Shown here: piece after piece, positions 34,301 to 46,109 of the stretch
How positions within the stretch are numbered: position 1 is the stretch's first letter
Layout of the letters: each line of letters starts with the position of its first letter
Origin: Calendula officinalis
Lineage: Eukaryota; Streptophyta; Magnoliopsida; Asterales; Asteraceae
Direction: 5' to 3'
Assembly: GCA_963853835.1 (NCBI GenBank)
Contig: OY970830.1
Coordinates: 46,627,966-46,691,965 of the forward strand
Length of the DNA: 64,000 nt
Notes under the pieces: model-generated
Databases searched by the model: none
What the model was told of the DNA's origin: nothing
What the model saw: the letters and a program-made list of their open reading frames with translations, nothing else
Program-made: the position numbers and the translations under genes

Positions 34301-37300
34301 GCATCGAGCCTCGAGCGTCGAGCCTTGAGCCTCGAGCCTCGAGCGTTGAGCGTTGAGCCTTGAGCGTTGAGCCTTGAGCCTTAAGCCTTGAGCCTCGAGC
34401 CTTGATCCTTGAGTCTTGAGCCTTGAGCGTTGAGCCTTGAGCTTTGAGCCTTGAGCCTTGAGACTTGAGCATTGACCCTTGAGCCTTGACCCTTGAGCAT
34501 TTACCCTTGAGCATTGACCATTGAGCCTTGACCCTTGAGCCTTGAGCCTTGAGCCTTGAGCCTTGAGCCTTGAGCCTCGAGCCTCGAGCCTCGAGCCATG
34601 AGCGTTTAGTCTTCATCATTGAGCCCTGAGCCTTGAGCCTTGAGCCTTGAGCCTTGAGCCTTGAGCCTTGAGCCTTTAGCCTTGAGCCTTGAGCCTTGAG
34701 CATTGAGCCTTGAGCCTTGAGCCTTGAGCCTTGAGCCTTGAGCCTTGAGCCTTGAGCCTTGAGCCTTGAGCCTTGAGCCTTGAGCCTTGAGCCTTGAGCC
34801 TTGAGCCTTGAGCCTTGAGCCTTGAGACTTGTCCCTTGAGCGTTGACCCTTGAGCATCGACCCTTGAGCCTTGAGCCTTGACCCTTGACCCTTGAGCCTT
34901 GAGCCTTGAGCCTTGAGCCTTGAGCCTTGAGCCTTGAGCCTTGAGCCTTGAGCCTTGAGCCTTGAGCCTTGAGCCTTGAGCCTTGAGCCTTGAGCCTTGA
35001 GCCTTGAGCATTTACCCTTGAGCATTGACCATTGAGCCTTGAGCCTTGAGCCTTGAGCCTTGAGCCTCGAGCCTCGAGCCTCGAGCCATGAGCGTTTAGT
35101 CTTCATCCTTGAGCCCTGAGCCTTGAGCCTTGAGCCTTGAGCCTTGAGCCTTGATCCTTTAGCCTTGAGCCTTGAGCCTTGAGCCTTGAGCCTTGAGCCT
35201 GGAGCCTTGAGCCTTGAGCCTTGAGCCTTGAGCCTTGAGCCTTGACCCTTGATCCTTGAGCCTTGAGCCTTGATCCTTGAGCCTTGAGCCTTGATCCGTG
35301 TGCCTTGAGCCTTAAGCCTCTGGCCTTGAGCCTTGAGCCTTGAGCCTTGAGCCTTGAGCCTTGAGCCTTGAGCCTTGAGCCTTTAGCCTTGAGCCTTGAG
35401 CCTTGAGCCTCGAACCTCGAGCCTTGACCCTTGACCCTTGAGCATTGAGCCTTGAGCCTTGACCCTTGAGACTTGGACCATGAGCCTTTAGCCTTAAGCC
35501 ATGAGCCTTGACTCTTGAGTCTTTACCCTTGAGCATTGACCCTTCAGCCTTGAAACTTGACACTTAAGGCTTGACTCTTGACCCTTGCGGCTTGAGCCTT
35601 GCATCTTGAGCCTTCAGCCTTGAGCCTTGAGCATCGAGCCTCGAGCCTCGAGCGTCGAGCCTCGGGCCTTGAGCCTAGAGCCTTGAGCCTTGAGCCTTGA
35701 TCCTTGAGCCTGGAGCCTTGAGCCTTGAGCCTTGAGCCTTGAGCCTCGAACCTTGAGCCTTGAGCCTTGACCCTTGAGCATTGAGCCTTCAGCCTTGACC
35801 CTTGAGACTTGGACCATGAGCCTTTAGCTTTGAGCCATGAGCCTTGACTCTTGAGCCTTTACCCTTGAGCATTGACCCTTCTGCCTTGAAACTTGACACT
35901 TAAGGCTTGACTCTTGACCCTTGCGGCTTGAGCCTTGCATCTTGAGCCTTCAGCCTTGAGCCTTGAGCATCGAGCCTCGAGCCTCGAGCCTCGAGCCTTG
36001 AGCGTTGAGCCTTGAGCGTTGAGCCTTGAGCCTTGAGCCTTGAGCCTCGAGCCTTGATCCTTGAGTCTAGAGCCTTGAGCGTTGAGCCTTGAGCTTTGAG
36101 CCTTGAGCCTTGAGCCTTGAGCCTTGAGCCTTGAGACTTGAGCATTGACCCTTGAGCCTTGACCCTTGAGCATTTACCCTTGAGCATTGACCATTGAGCC
36201 TTGAGCCTTGAGCCTTGAGCCTTGAGCCTTGAGCCTTGAGCCTCGAGCCTCGAGCCTCGAGCCATGAGCGTTTAGTCTTCATCCTTGAGCCCTGAGCCTT
36301 GAGCCTTGAGCCTTGAGCCTTGAGCCTTTAGCCTTGAGCCTTGAGCCTTGAGCATTGAGCCTTGAGCCTTGAGCCTTGAGCCTTGAGCCTTGAGCCTTGA
36401 GACTTGAGCCTTGAGCCTTGAGCCTTGAGCCTTTAGCCTTGAGCCTTGAGCCTTGAGCCTTGAGCCTTGAGACCTGTCCCTTGAGCGTTGACCCTTGAGC
36501 ATTGACCCTTGATCCTTGACCCTTGACCCTTGACCCTTGACCCTTTAGCCTTGAGCCTTGAGCCTTGAGCCTTGAGCCTTTAGCCTTTAGCATTTAGCCT
36601 TTAGCCTTTAGCCTTGAGCCTTGAGCCTTGAGCCTTAAGCCTCGAGCCTTGAGCCTTGAGCCTTGACCTTTGAGCATTGAGCCTTGAGCCTTGACCCTTG
36701 ATACTTGGGCCATGAGCCTTTAGCCTTAAGCCATGAACCTTGACTCTTGAGCCTTTACCCTTGAGCATTGACCCTCCAGCCTTGAAACTTGAGACTTGAG
36801 GCTTCACTCTTGACCCTTGCACCTTGAGCCTTGCATCTTGAGCCTTCAGCCTTGAGCCTTGAGCATCGAGCCTCGAGCGTCGAGCCTTGAGCCTTGAGCC
36901 TTGAGCCTTGAGCCTTGAGCCTTGAGCCTTGAGCCTTGAGCCTTTAGCCTTGAGCCTTGAGCCTTGAGCCTTAAGCCTTGAGCCTTGAGCCTCGAACCTT
37001 GAGCCTTGACCCTTGACCCTTGAGCATTGAGCCTTGAGACTTGACCCTTGAGACTTGGACCATGAGCCTTTAGCCTTGAGCCATGAGCCTTGACTCTTGA
37101 AGCTTTACCCTTGAGCATTGACCCTTCAGCCTTGAAACTTGACACTTAAGGCTTGACTCTTGACCCTTGCGGCTTGAGCCTTGCATCTTGAGCCTTCAGC
37201 CTTGAGCCTTGAGCATCGAGCCTCGAGCGTCGAGCCTTGAGCCTTGAGCCTAGAGCCTTGAGCCTTGAGCCTTGAGCCTGGAGCCTTGAGCCTTGAGCCT

Positions 37301-38791
37301 TGAGCCTTTAGCCTTGAGCCTTGAGCCTTAAGCCTTGAGCCTCGAACCTTGAGCCTTGAGCATTGACCCTTGAGCATTGAGCCTTGAGCCTTGACCCTTG
37401 ACACTTGGACCATGAGCCTTTAGCCTTGAGCCATGAGCCTTGACTCTTGAGCCTTTACCCTTGAACATTGACCCTTCAGCCTTGAAACTTGACACTTAAG
37501 GCTTGACTCTTGACCCTTGCGGCTTGAGCCTTGCATTTTGAGCCTTCAGCCTTGAGCCTTGAGCATCGAGCCTCGAGCGTTGAGCCTGGAGCCTCGAGCC
37601 TCGAGCCTTGAGCGTTGAGCCTTGAGCCTTGAGCCTTGAGCCTTGAGCGTTGAGCCTTGAGCCTTGAGCCTTGAGCTTTGAGCCTTGAGCCTTGAGCCTT
37701 GAGACTTGAGCATTGACCCTTTAGCCTTGACCCTTGAGCATTTACCCTTGAGCATTGACCATTGAGCCTTGACCCTTGAGCCTTGAGCCTCGAGCCTCGA
37801 GCCTCGAGCTATGAGCGTTTAGTCTTCATCCTTGAGCCCTGAGCCTTGAGCCTTGAGCCTTGAACCTTGAGCCTTGATCCTTTAGCCTTGAGCCTTGAGC
37901 CTTGAGCCTTGAGCCTTGAGCCTTGAGCCTTGAGCCTTGAGCCTTGAGACTTGAGCCTTGAGCCTTGATCCTTGAGCTTTGAGCCTTGATCCGTGTGCCT
38001 TGAGCCTTAAGCCTCTAGCCTTGAGCCTTGAGCCTTGAGCCTTGAGCCTTGACCCTTGATCCTTGAGCCTTGAGCCTTGATCCTTGATCCTTGAGCCTTG
38101 ATCCGTGTGCCTTGAGCCTTAAGCCTCTGGCCTTGAGCCTTAAGCCTTGAGCCTTGAGCCTTGAGCCTTGAGCCTTTAGCCTTGAGCCTTGAGCCTTGAG
38201 CCTTGAGCCTCGAACCTCGAGCCTTGAGCCTTGACCCTTGAGCATTGAGCCTTGAGCCTTGACCCTTGAGACTTGGACCATGAGCCTTTAGCCTTGAGCC
38301 ATGAGTCTTGACTCTTGAGCCTTTACCCTTGAGCATTGACCCTTCAGCCTTGAAACTTGACACTTAAGGCTTGACTCTTGACCCTTGCGGCTTGAGCCTT
38401 GCATCTTGAGCCTTCAGCCTTGAGCCTTGAGCATCGAGCCTCGAGCGTCGAGCCTTGAGCCTTGAGCCTAGAGCCTTGAGCCTTGAGCCTGGAGCCTTGA
38501 GCCTTGAGCCTTGAGCCTTGAGCCTCGAACCTTGAGCCTTGAGCCTTGACCCTTGAGCATTGAGCCTTGAGCCTTGACCCTTGACCCTTGACCCTTGAGC
38601 CTTTAGCCTTGACCCTTGAGCCTTGAGCCTTGAGCCTTGAGCCTTGAGCCTTGAGCCTTTAGCCTTGAGCCTTGAGTGTTGAGCCTTGACCGTTGAGCAT
38701 TGACCCTTAAGCCTTGATCCTTGAGCCTTGAGCCTTGACCCATGAACGTTGAGCTTTGAGCCTTGAGCCTTGAGCCTTGATCCTTGAGCCT
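25301..38791. repeat. Heptamer satellite, HOR domain D
   Basis: The characteristic module is GACTTGGACCATGAGCC, then TTGAAACTTGACACTTAAGG, then CTTGCGGCTTGAGCC, then GAGCATCGAGCCTCGAGCGT. The GACACTTAAGG step recurs about 17 times (near 26.11, 26.93, 27.77, 28.11, 28.95, 29.77, 30.62, 32.14, 33.01, 33.91, 34.23, 35.56, 35.90, 37.14, 37.49 and 38.36 kb). Spacing is mostly 0.32-0.35 or 0.82-0.89 kb, so a ~0.85-kb HOR contains a ~0.34-kb sub-unit. Nearly pure heptamers occupy about 34.68-35.02 kb. Runs of CCTTTAG (about 36.58-36.61 kb) and CCTTCAG (27.04-27.08 kb) are local variants. No gene is supported. Confidence 0.93.
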
Positions 38792-38796
38792 TGTTC
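38792..38796. other. Target-site duplication, left (TGTTC)
   Basis: TGTTC directly precedes the 5' LTR of copia copy 2 and is repeated directly after its 3' LTR at 46817-46821. Five bases is the usual copia duplication length. The flanking satellite joins as CCTTGTTCCTTGAACC, a variant string found elsewhere uninterrupted (for example near 7997 and 10088). Confidence 0.93.
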
Positions 38797-39518
38797 TGTT
38801 GGAATAGGCTTCACGCGTATAACATATAGTTATATGGCTAGTTGTTTGTGAGCATAAAGGGTCACACACTTATACACCAAACACCATTAGATATATGTAA
38901 TATAATTAGTGTAATTATATTATTTATATAAATTAACCGATTAAAGTTTTGTGTTAAATTGTTAAGTATGAAACTTAGTTGGTGTGCCAAAAAGAAGAAC
39001 AAAGAAGCAAGGGACCTAAGTGTAGAATACAATTAGGAAACAAGAGAGAATTAGGCAAGCTAATTAAAAACCCTAATTCTCTCTTGATAAAGGGATTCGG
39101 CCGCATAACAAGTAGTTGAAGTGGGTGGCGTCGAATTCTTTTCCAAAAAAAACGCTCAAGCACAAAAAAAAAAAAAAAAAAAAAAAAGAAGAAAGATTCT
39201 TCTTTGATTTTGGGTCACGTGCAAGTCAATTGTTTTGATTTTAATTTTTTGTTCAAGGGACTAGCATCCCAATTGGTGTTCTAGACAAAGTGTTGTGTGC
39301 ACTAGCTTTGGAGGAATTCCCACTTGGAATCCTTGGTTTCGTTCGTTCATCTTCACAAATCGAATATTAAGATCAAAGGCTTCAAGGGTATGAATTGTTC
39401 TTCCTAACTCATTGATTTCATATGTAGTTTAATTGTGTCATTCAATATTGGATCCGTTTATGGTGATTAAACTTTTCCGCTGCGTTTTGGTTCTTGTTTT
39501 AACCTAAAATCACCATTA
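38797..39518 (+). repeat. 5' LTR of copia copy 2
   Basis: 722 bp, starting TGTTGGAATAGGC and ending TCACCATTA. TATATAAA is at 38925-38932 and AAACCCTAA at 39068-39076. It is longer than the 3' LTR mainly because of a run of 24 A at 39164-39187 (10 A in the 3' LTR). It would act as promoter, but that is inferred from family and TATA box only. Confidence 0.95.
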
Positions 39519-41259
39519 GTGGTATCACGAGTCATTATATTGATGATATAATTAACTTGTTTTTGTAAAAGTAGCAAAAAAAAAAATTCGATTTTTTTGA
39601 TGTTGTTCTTATACCCGATCGGAAAAAATAAGAACCCTAGGGTTCTTATTTTTTTTCGACATTTTATTAATAACAAGGGTTTAAAATATGATTTTTAGTC
39701 ACCCTACATGCTACTTGCTACAAAAACACTAATCAAAAATTAATCTTGTTATTGCTTTTTTTTTATTATTTGGCTTGGATTTTACATTTAATTTACCTTT
39801 TTGTTGATATGGCAAAACATGTATTTTTTCCATATCCCAAGCCAGAAACTTGTCAATTGTTGATTGTTTGTGCAAACCGATGAAAGCCTAGACCTTGTGA
39901 TGAATGTGTTGTTGTTTGGTTGTTTGGTTAATTTGGGAAAAGCCGTGTTTTTGGCTTAATTGTTGTATTTTGTTTCAATTTTTTTCCTTTATGTTTGGTG
40001 CCATTTTTTTGGGGCAATTTCATTGTAAAAGTAATTAGAATAGTTGTATTTTATTTCTTTGTACTTTGTAATTTGTTGACCAAAGATGAAGAAAATTTGA
40101 AGACAAAACAACAATTTTCGGCACCTCCTACGCAGCTGCACGAAAACAGACTTTCCCGGAGATTGGCTAATCCATTGGACCTGAAACCACCGCCAAAAGT
40201 TCCGCAACTCAGAGACCTACAACTTTCCAGAAGGCCGGGAAGACTAACGAAGAATCCTTCAGTGACTTTTCAGGCTTCAAAGGCTGCTGGAATTTTCTGG
40301 CAGATTGCACTTTTTCACAATTTTGGGTTCTACTTGCTCAAGAATGTCTTGGAGCAAGTGGGAGCCCATTGGGTTTATGTAGGCCCGTTTGGGTTCATGT
40401 TGGCCCGTCCCCTAGTTTGACCCTTCGGTCCGTCGTGATGACTCACGTGACCGAACCTAGGATTTCATCGGTCGAGGTTTGCACAAAATTTGTTGCATGT
40501 TTTATTCTTTGTTTGTGGTTGTTTTCTTTTCTATTAGATACAAGTAGTAAAACAATTAAAAATGGTTTTTAGACACAAACATTAAAACATTCAAATTCTT
40601 AATCATCGATGCTTACTCGTAAATCATTGATGATTAAACCTTTAATCTAAAAATGTTTTGAGATTAAACTAAGTTTAAATATGATTTGAAACTTATCACT
40701 TAATAATCGCTAAAAGTTTTTACCATTTATTAAACGACTTATGAAGTGGTATGAATGAAGTACATGATTCATTCATATCTTAATAAAATTTTATTAATTA
40801 AAATTTAACATACCTAAAATTTAAGTCACGCCGTCCAATCGGTTGTAAATCACTTGCTTCTATTTTTGAATTCACGTGAGACGTGGTTTGAATCTAGATC
40901 CGAGGTGATTATTCTCTACGCGTGAGACCTAGAGCTATTTTGACATGATTTCACATTGGATGACTTAATCGAGTTAACGGTGAGACCTTGACTCGAGACG
41001 ACGATGCGACAAACATGCGACTTGACCATAGATGCTTGTTCACTAGGTGCCATGAAGTCCCATACCTCTAAGAGTTGCACTTGTAATGCAATTGCTGATC
41101 GTCACCTACCTATTGAATCTATCACCTCTAGCAGATCAACTGATGCGGTGATAGAAGCTCAATGGGATCTTAGCTTTTAATTAAAATTAATTGGGTAGTT
41201 AATTGATTAAAAGAAATTATTATTGAAAATACTAATTAATTAATTTTGATATTTTGTAG
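39519..41259 (+). other. Long untranslated leader of copia copy 2
   Basis: 1741 bp, colinear with the leader of copy 1. The inverted repeat at 39623-39654 is here a perfect 32-bp palindrome centred on AAGAACCCTAGGGTTCTT. The 141-codon frame at 39995-40420 has the same translation as in copy 1; no domain is recognised in it. Confidence 0.7.
39520..39531 (+). promoter_or_regulatory. tRNA primer binding site, copy 2
   Basis: TGGTATCACGAG starts one base after the 5' LTR. The first eight bases fit initiator tRNA-Met; the rest fits with one inserted base. It is identical to copy 1. Confidence 0.7.
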
Positions 41260-42309
41260 ATGACTTCTACTAATCAAACCCTAACTCACACCACCATTCG
41301 TTCCGTTCTCGAAAAAGAGAAACTTGATGGAACGAACTTTGTGGACTGGGCTCGTAACCTAAGGATTGTCCTTAGGGCCGAGCACAAGTACCACCATTTG
41401 GAGGAGGCGTTGCCCCCTGCCCCTGCTGCTATCGCCACCGCTTCTGTTCGTGCGGCCTATACCAAGAGGTTCAACGAACAGCAAGAGGTCGCCGCGCTCA
41501 TGCTGGTGAGCATGATCCCTGAGATTCAAAAGAATCTAAAGGACCTCACAGCATTCGATATGATGGCTGAACTTAAGACATCATATCAAAAGCAAGCTGA
41601 TCAGGAACTCTTTGACACGGTCAAAGCCTTCCATGCTTGCAAGCAGGAGGAGGGACAGTCTGTTAGCTCTTATCTCTTGAAGATGAAGAGTTACCTAGAC
41701 CAGATGGAGAAACTTGGCTACCCTATGCCTCATATCCTTGGAATTGGGTTAATTCTAACCTCACTTCACAAGGACTATGCACCGTTTGTCATGACTTATC
41801 ATATGCATAGTATGGGGAAGACTTTCACCGAATTACATGCTATGCTGAAACAAATGGAAGCTGGGCTACCCAAGAAAACTCCAACCCCTAATGTCCTTGC
41901 CATAAGGCAAGGAAAGATCCAAAAACCAAAACCGCAAGTAGTTGCTAAGGGCCAAGGCAAGGGAAAGCAAGTTTACAAGCCCAAGCCAAAGGTTCCCCCA
42001 CCTACTGATAAGGAGCATCCTGCTAAGGATCTTGCTTGCCATCACTGCGGTGAAACAGGCCACTGGAGGAGGAATTGTCCTGCCTACCTGGCGGAGTTGA
42101 TGAAGAACAAAGCCAACAAGGTTGGCACATCAGGTATCTTCACAATAGAACTATATGCTTTCCCTAAGAAATCATGGGTATATGAAACTGGTTGTGGAAC
42201 TCACATTTGTAATACCATGCAGGGTCTAAGGGGAAGTAGAAAGCTAAACCATGGAGCTTTGGACTTGTACGTGGGCAATGGAATGCGTACACCGGTCGAA
42301 GCTATATGA
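41260..42309 (+). pseudogene. gag: copia gag and protease start, ended by a nonsense codon (copy 2)
   Basis: 349 codons, colinear with copy 1 and differing at a handful of residues. The CCHC knuckle is intact at residues 260-273. The protease motif again reads WVYETGCG, with Glu at codon 42184-42186 in place of the catalytic Asp. TGA 42307-42309 interrupts the frame at the same site as in copy 1. Confidence 0.92.
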
Positions 42310-43269
42310 AGCTATGATTTAATCCTTCCTAGTGGTTTAATTATTGTACTAGACAATTGGCACTATGCGCCTAGTATTACTAGGGGTATAGTATCGCTTT
42401 CTTGTTTGTGGGATAATGGTTGAATTCATACATTTACGGATTATGGTATTTCAGTTTCAAAGGATAATGTTTTTTACTTTAATGCTATTCCTCGTGATGG
42501 TATCTTTGAGATTGACATGCATAATCGTATTACAAACAATAGTTCTATTTATACGTGTAGCAATAAGAAATCCAAGTTGAATTTGGATTCTACTTACCTA
42601 TGGCATTGTCGCCTTTGCCATGTTAACAACAAACGTGTTTTAAAATTACAAAAAGACGGGCTTATAAAATCAGATGATTCTGAATCATTTGATAAATGTG
42701 TTTCTTGTATATCTTGTAAAATGGCGCGCAAGCCTTTCTCCCATGTAGGCGAAAGGGCCAATGATCTACTTGGACTCATACATACCGATGTATGTGGCCC
42801 TTTTAGAACTCGAAATAGGGAAGGTGCTACCTACTTCATTACTTTCACTGACGACTTTAGTCGTTATGGTTATGTTTACTTGATTAAACATAAACATGAA
42901 ACCTTTGAAACGTTCAAAGCTTTCCAAAATGAAGTAGAAAATCAACTCGGCAAGAAGATAAAAGCTCTCTGGTCCGATCGAGGAGGAGAGTACATGAGCC
43001 ATGAGTTTCAAGACCATCTAAAGAATTGTGGGATTGTCTCACAATTCACTCCCCCTTATACACCACAGCATAATGGTGTATCAGAGAGGAGAAATCGCAC
43101 CTTGCTTGACATGGTCCGATCGATGATGAGTCCTACCACTCTGCCTCTATCCTTTTGGGGTTATGCACTCAAATCGGCTGCTCGGATACTGAATATGGTT
43201 CCCACCAAGAAGGTTGAAAAGACACCATATGAGATATGGCATGGGAAGTCCCAAGCTTGTCGTACTTGA
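42310..43269 (+). pseudogene. pol: copia protease C-terminus, pre-integrase and integrase core (copy 2)
   Basis: Same frame as gag. A private TGA at 42421-42423 (two base changes relative to copy 1) adds another stop upstream of the pre-integrase zinc finger. The integrase catalytic Asp, Asp and Glu are present in HTDVCGPF, SDRGGEY and NGVSERRNR. The shared frameshift lies at about 43249-43251, with a stop at 43267-43269. Confidence 0.92.
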
Positions 43270-43751
43270 AGGTCTGGGGTTTTGAGGCTCTCGTGAAACG
43301 AGACACGCCGAACAAACTTGAACCCAGAGCCGTCAAGTGCATCTTTATAGGATACCCTGAGGAAACGATGGGTTACTATTTCTACTACCCACCTGAGCAA
43401 AAAGTAATTATTGCTCGTTATGCTGAGTTTCTTGAGAGCAATCTCATTTCACAAGAAGCAAGTGGGAGTACCATCGACTTCGACGAGATTCCAAGCGATG
43501 AAGATGCACAACCTATTGTAGATACTAGCGAACATCAAGATGAGGCTGAACATGAAACTGTTCCTGTTGCACCTCAAAATGATGAAGTCCCCGTTCGAAG
43601 GTCCGCAAGGACACCTCATGCACCTGAACGATATGGATTCCATGTCGATGCTGAGGAGCTAAGTTTAAGGGATCATAATGAACCCCCTAACTATCGAGAT
43701 GCATTAGCAGATTCTGAATCTGACAAATGGCTTGATGCTATGAACGCGTAA
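43251..43751 (+). pseudogene. pol: copia integrase C-terminal part and linker, shifted frame (copy 2)
   Basis: It resumes with PSLSYLKVWG after the frameshift and continues through the hydrophilic linker. It ends at TAA 43749-43751, the same point nonsense codon as in copy 1. It reads in frame into the reverse transcriptase that follows. Confidence 0.9.
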
Positions 43752-44894
43752 ATGCAATCCATGAAAGATAACCAAGTATGGACTCTGGTTGATCTTCCTC
43801 CTAACAGTAAGACTGTTGGTAGCAAGTGGCTCTTCAAGAAGAAGACTGACATGGATGGCAATGTACACACCTATAAAGCTCGGTTGGTAGCAAAAGGTTA
43901 CACTCAAACCTACGGGATTGACTATGATGAAACCTTCTCACCTGTTGCCGACATTAGAGCTATTAGGATCGTCATAGCAATAGCAGTGTACTATGACTAT
44001 GAGATTTGGCAAATGGATGTTAAAACTGCTTTCTTAAATGGCCATCTCGATGAAGATGTCTATAAGGTTCAGCCTGAGGGTTTTGTAAGCACAAAACACC
44101 CCAAGAAAGTATGTAAGCTTCAAAGGTCCATTTATGGACTAAAGCAAGCATCCAGAAGTTGGAACAAAAGATTCGATGAGGAAGTCAAAACGTTTGGCTT
44201 TACTCAGAATCCCGACGAGCCATGTGTATATGTGAGAGCTAGTGGGAGCATTGTCGTCTTCCTAATCCTATATGTCGATGAGATACTACTCATAGGAAAT
44301 AACATTCCAATGCTACAAGATGTCAAATCCTGGCTTGGGAAGTGCTTTGCTATGAAGGATCTTGGGGAAGCGGCATATATACTTGGTATAAAGATCTACC
44401 GAGACAGATCAAAGCGGTTAATTGGACTAAGTCAAAGTGCGTACATTGATAAAATTCTAAAACGGTTTAGAATGGATGCTTCTAAACGTGGAAACCTTCC
44501 TATGCAACACAATGTACACTTGAGTAAGACTCAAGGACCGTCCTCACCTGATGAGATGAAACGTATGCGTGATGTCCCCTACGCCTTGGCAGTAGGGTCA
44601 ATCATGTATGCTGTACGGTGCACGAGACATGATGTAGCGTTCTCTCAGAACCTTACAAGCCGATATCAACAGAATCCAGGTGAGAGTCACTGGACTGCTG
44701 TTAAGAACATACTGAAGTATCTTAGGAATACTAAAGATATGTTTCTTGTTTATGGTGGTGAAAGTCAAGATGAACTGAGCGTCACTTGTTATTCTGATGC
44801 TAGTTTTGAGACTGATATAGATGATTCCAAATCTCAAACGGGGTATGTTTTCGTTTTGAACGGAGGCGCTGTTGATTGGAAGAGTGCAAAGTAG
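43752..44894 (+). pseudogene. pol: copia reverse transcriptase and RNase H start (copy 2)
   Basis: 380 codons without the deletion seen in copy 1, so the connection region is intact. The RT motifs KARLVAKGYTQ, QMDVKTAFLNG and SIYGLKQASRSWN are present. The catalytic box reads YVDE, with Glu at 44280-44282. RNase H begins with CYSDASF, whose Asp is present. It ends at TAG 44892-44894, shared with copy 1. Confidence 0.93.
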
Positions 44895-45266
44895 AGCACT
44901 ATCGATATGTCTTCTACAGAAGCTGAATACATTGCAACTACTGAAGCTGCAATGGAAGCTGTTTGGATGAGGAAATTCATATATGGGCTTGGAGTTGTCC
45001 CCAGTAATGAAAGACCTATGGATATGTACTGTGCTAATACAGGTGCAATCATCATTGCCAACGAACCCGGTGTTCAGAAAGGCGCCAGACATTATCGGAG
45101 GAAGCTTCACTACATTAGAGATGCGATCCTAATGGGAGATGTACGCTTGCTCAAAGTTCATACAGATGACAACTTAGCTGGTCCCTTCACGAAGCCAATG
45201 TCATGCACCAAACATAATGAGCATGCTAGAAACATTGGGCTTCGACCAGCTAGTAGTCTCATGTAG
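44895..45266 (+). pseudogene. pol: copia RNase H C-terminal part (copy 2)
   Basis: It continues in frame after the TAG. TEAEYIA keeps the catalytic Glu. The segment YCANTGAI has Ala (codon 45033-45035) at the expected Asp position. It ends HTDDNLAGPFTKPM and then the natural stop at 45264-45266. A Met at 44907 gives an apparent start but is internal. Confidence 0.9.
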
Positions 45267-46099
45267 TCTGTTTTAGTATTTGGATAATGGAACATTGAGC
45301 AATTTTTTATTGGAATAAAATGATATATTTGATATGATCGTTTTATATGAATATCTACTGTGTTCTATATTTGCATGTTTATATCCATGAATATTTACTG
45401 CGTTTTATATTCTAAATTGTCCATTGTCATATTAATAATATGGGAATATTATTAAGACAAATCTAAGGGCATTGATGACATTATCTTAGTATGACTAAGG
45501 ATGATGAAATCAAACTCACACGTCGTTCATAACGATGCACGATTGGACTGACCCAACCTGTGAGAAATCACTTCCTGGATTTATGTCACAAGTGAATCTC
45601 ACAAAGGCTTTTTCACTTATCCTCTGACTTGAGATGCAAGTTGGTTTGTGTATGTAGAGGGGCAAACTTTGATGTGGTTAAACGCTGACCTGAATAAGGC
45701 TGCTATAACAACCATTATCGGGTTTGTCATTAAGCATATGACAGACACGTGCAGTCAATAAAGAATTTGTTCCCCCACGTAAGTGGATTAGATACTACTG
45801 GGCCCCTCGATGATTTTGAATAGATGTATGTGTGGCCACACCCAAAAGGTAATCAAGATGAATCTTGATTTGTTTTGGTAATCTACTTCAATGTATAGAT
45901 CGAGAAATAGAATCGTTGAAATTTTAGATTGACATTAATCCTTGTCTAAAATTCAACATAGTATCAGTAACAAAAGGATAACTGCTCGAAAAACTTTGAA
46001 CAAAGATTTTATGAAACTCCTCATGTACTTCTAGGGGCATTGGCGGGTTGCTAGACTCTAACGTTTGCTTGTATAACTACTTGATGTTATCACGTGCGC
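45267..46099 (+). other. 3' untranslated region of copia copy 2
   Basis: 833 bp, colinear with copy 1, including the imperfect ~25-bp direct repeat near 45347 and 45387. Nothing else is seen. Confidence 0.7.
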
Positions 46100-46109
46100 A
46101 AGTGGGAGC
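46100..46109 (+). promoter_or_regulatory. Polypurine tract, copy 2
   Basis: AAGTGGGAGC directly precedes the 3' LTR; identical to copy 1. Confidence 0.8.

Noticed and set aside
7152..38791. CRISPR-like regular repeats
   Set aside because: Units are contiguous 7-mers without unique spacers, next to plant retrotransposons; no cas genes.
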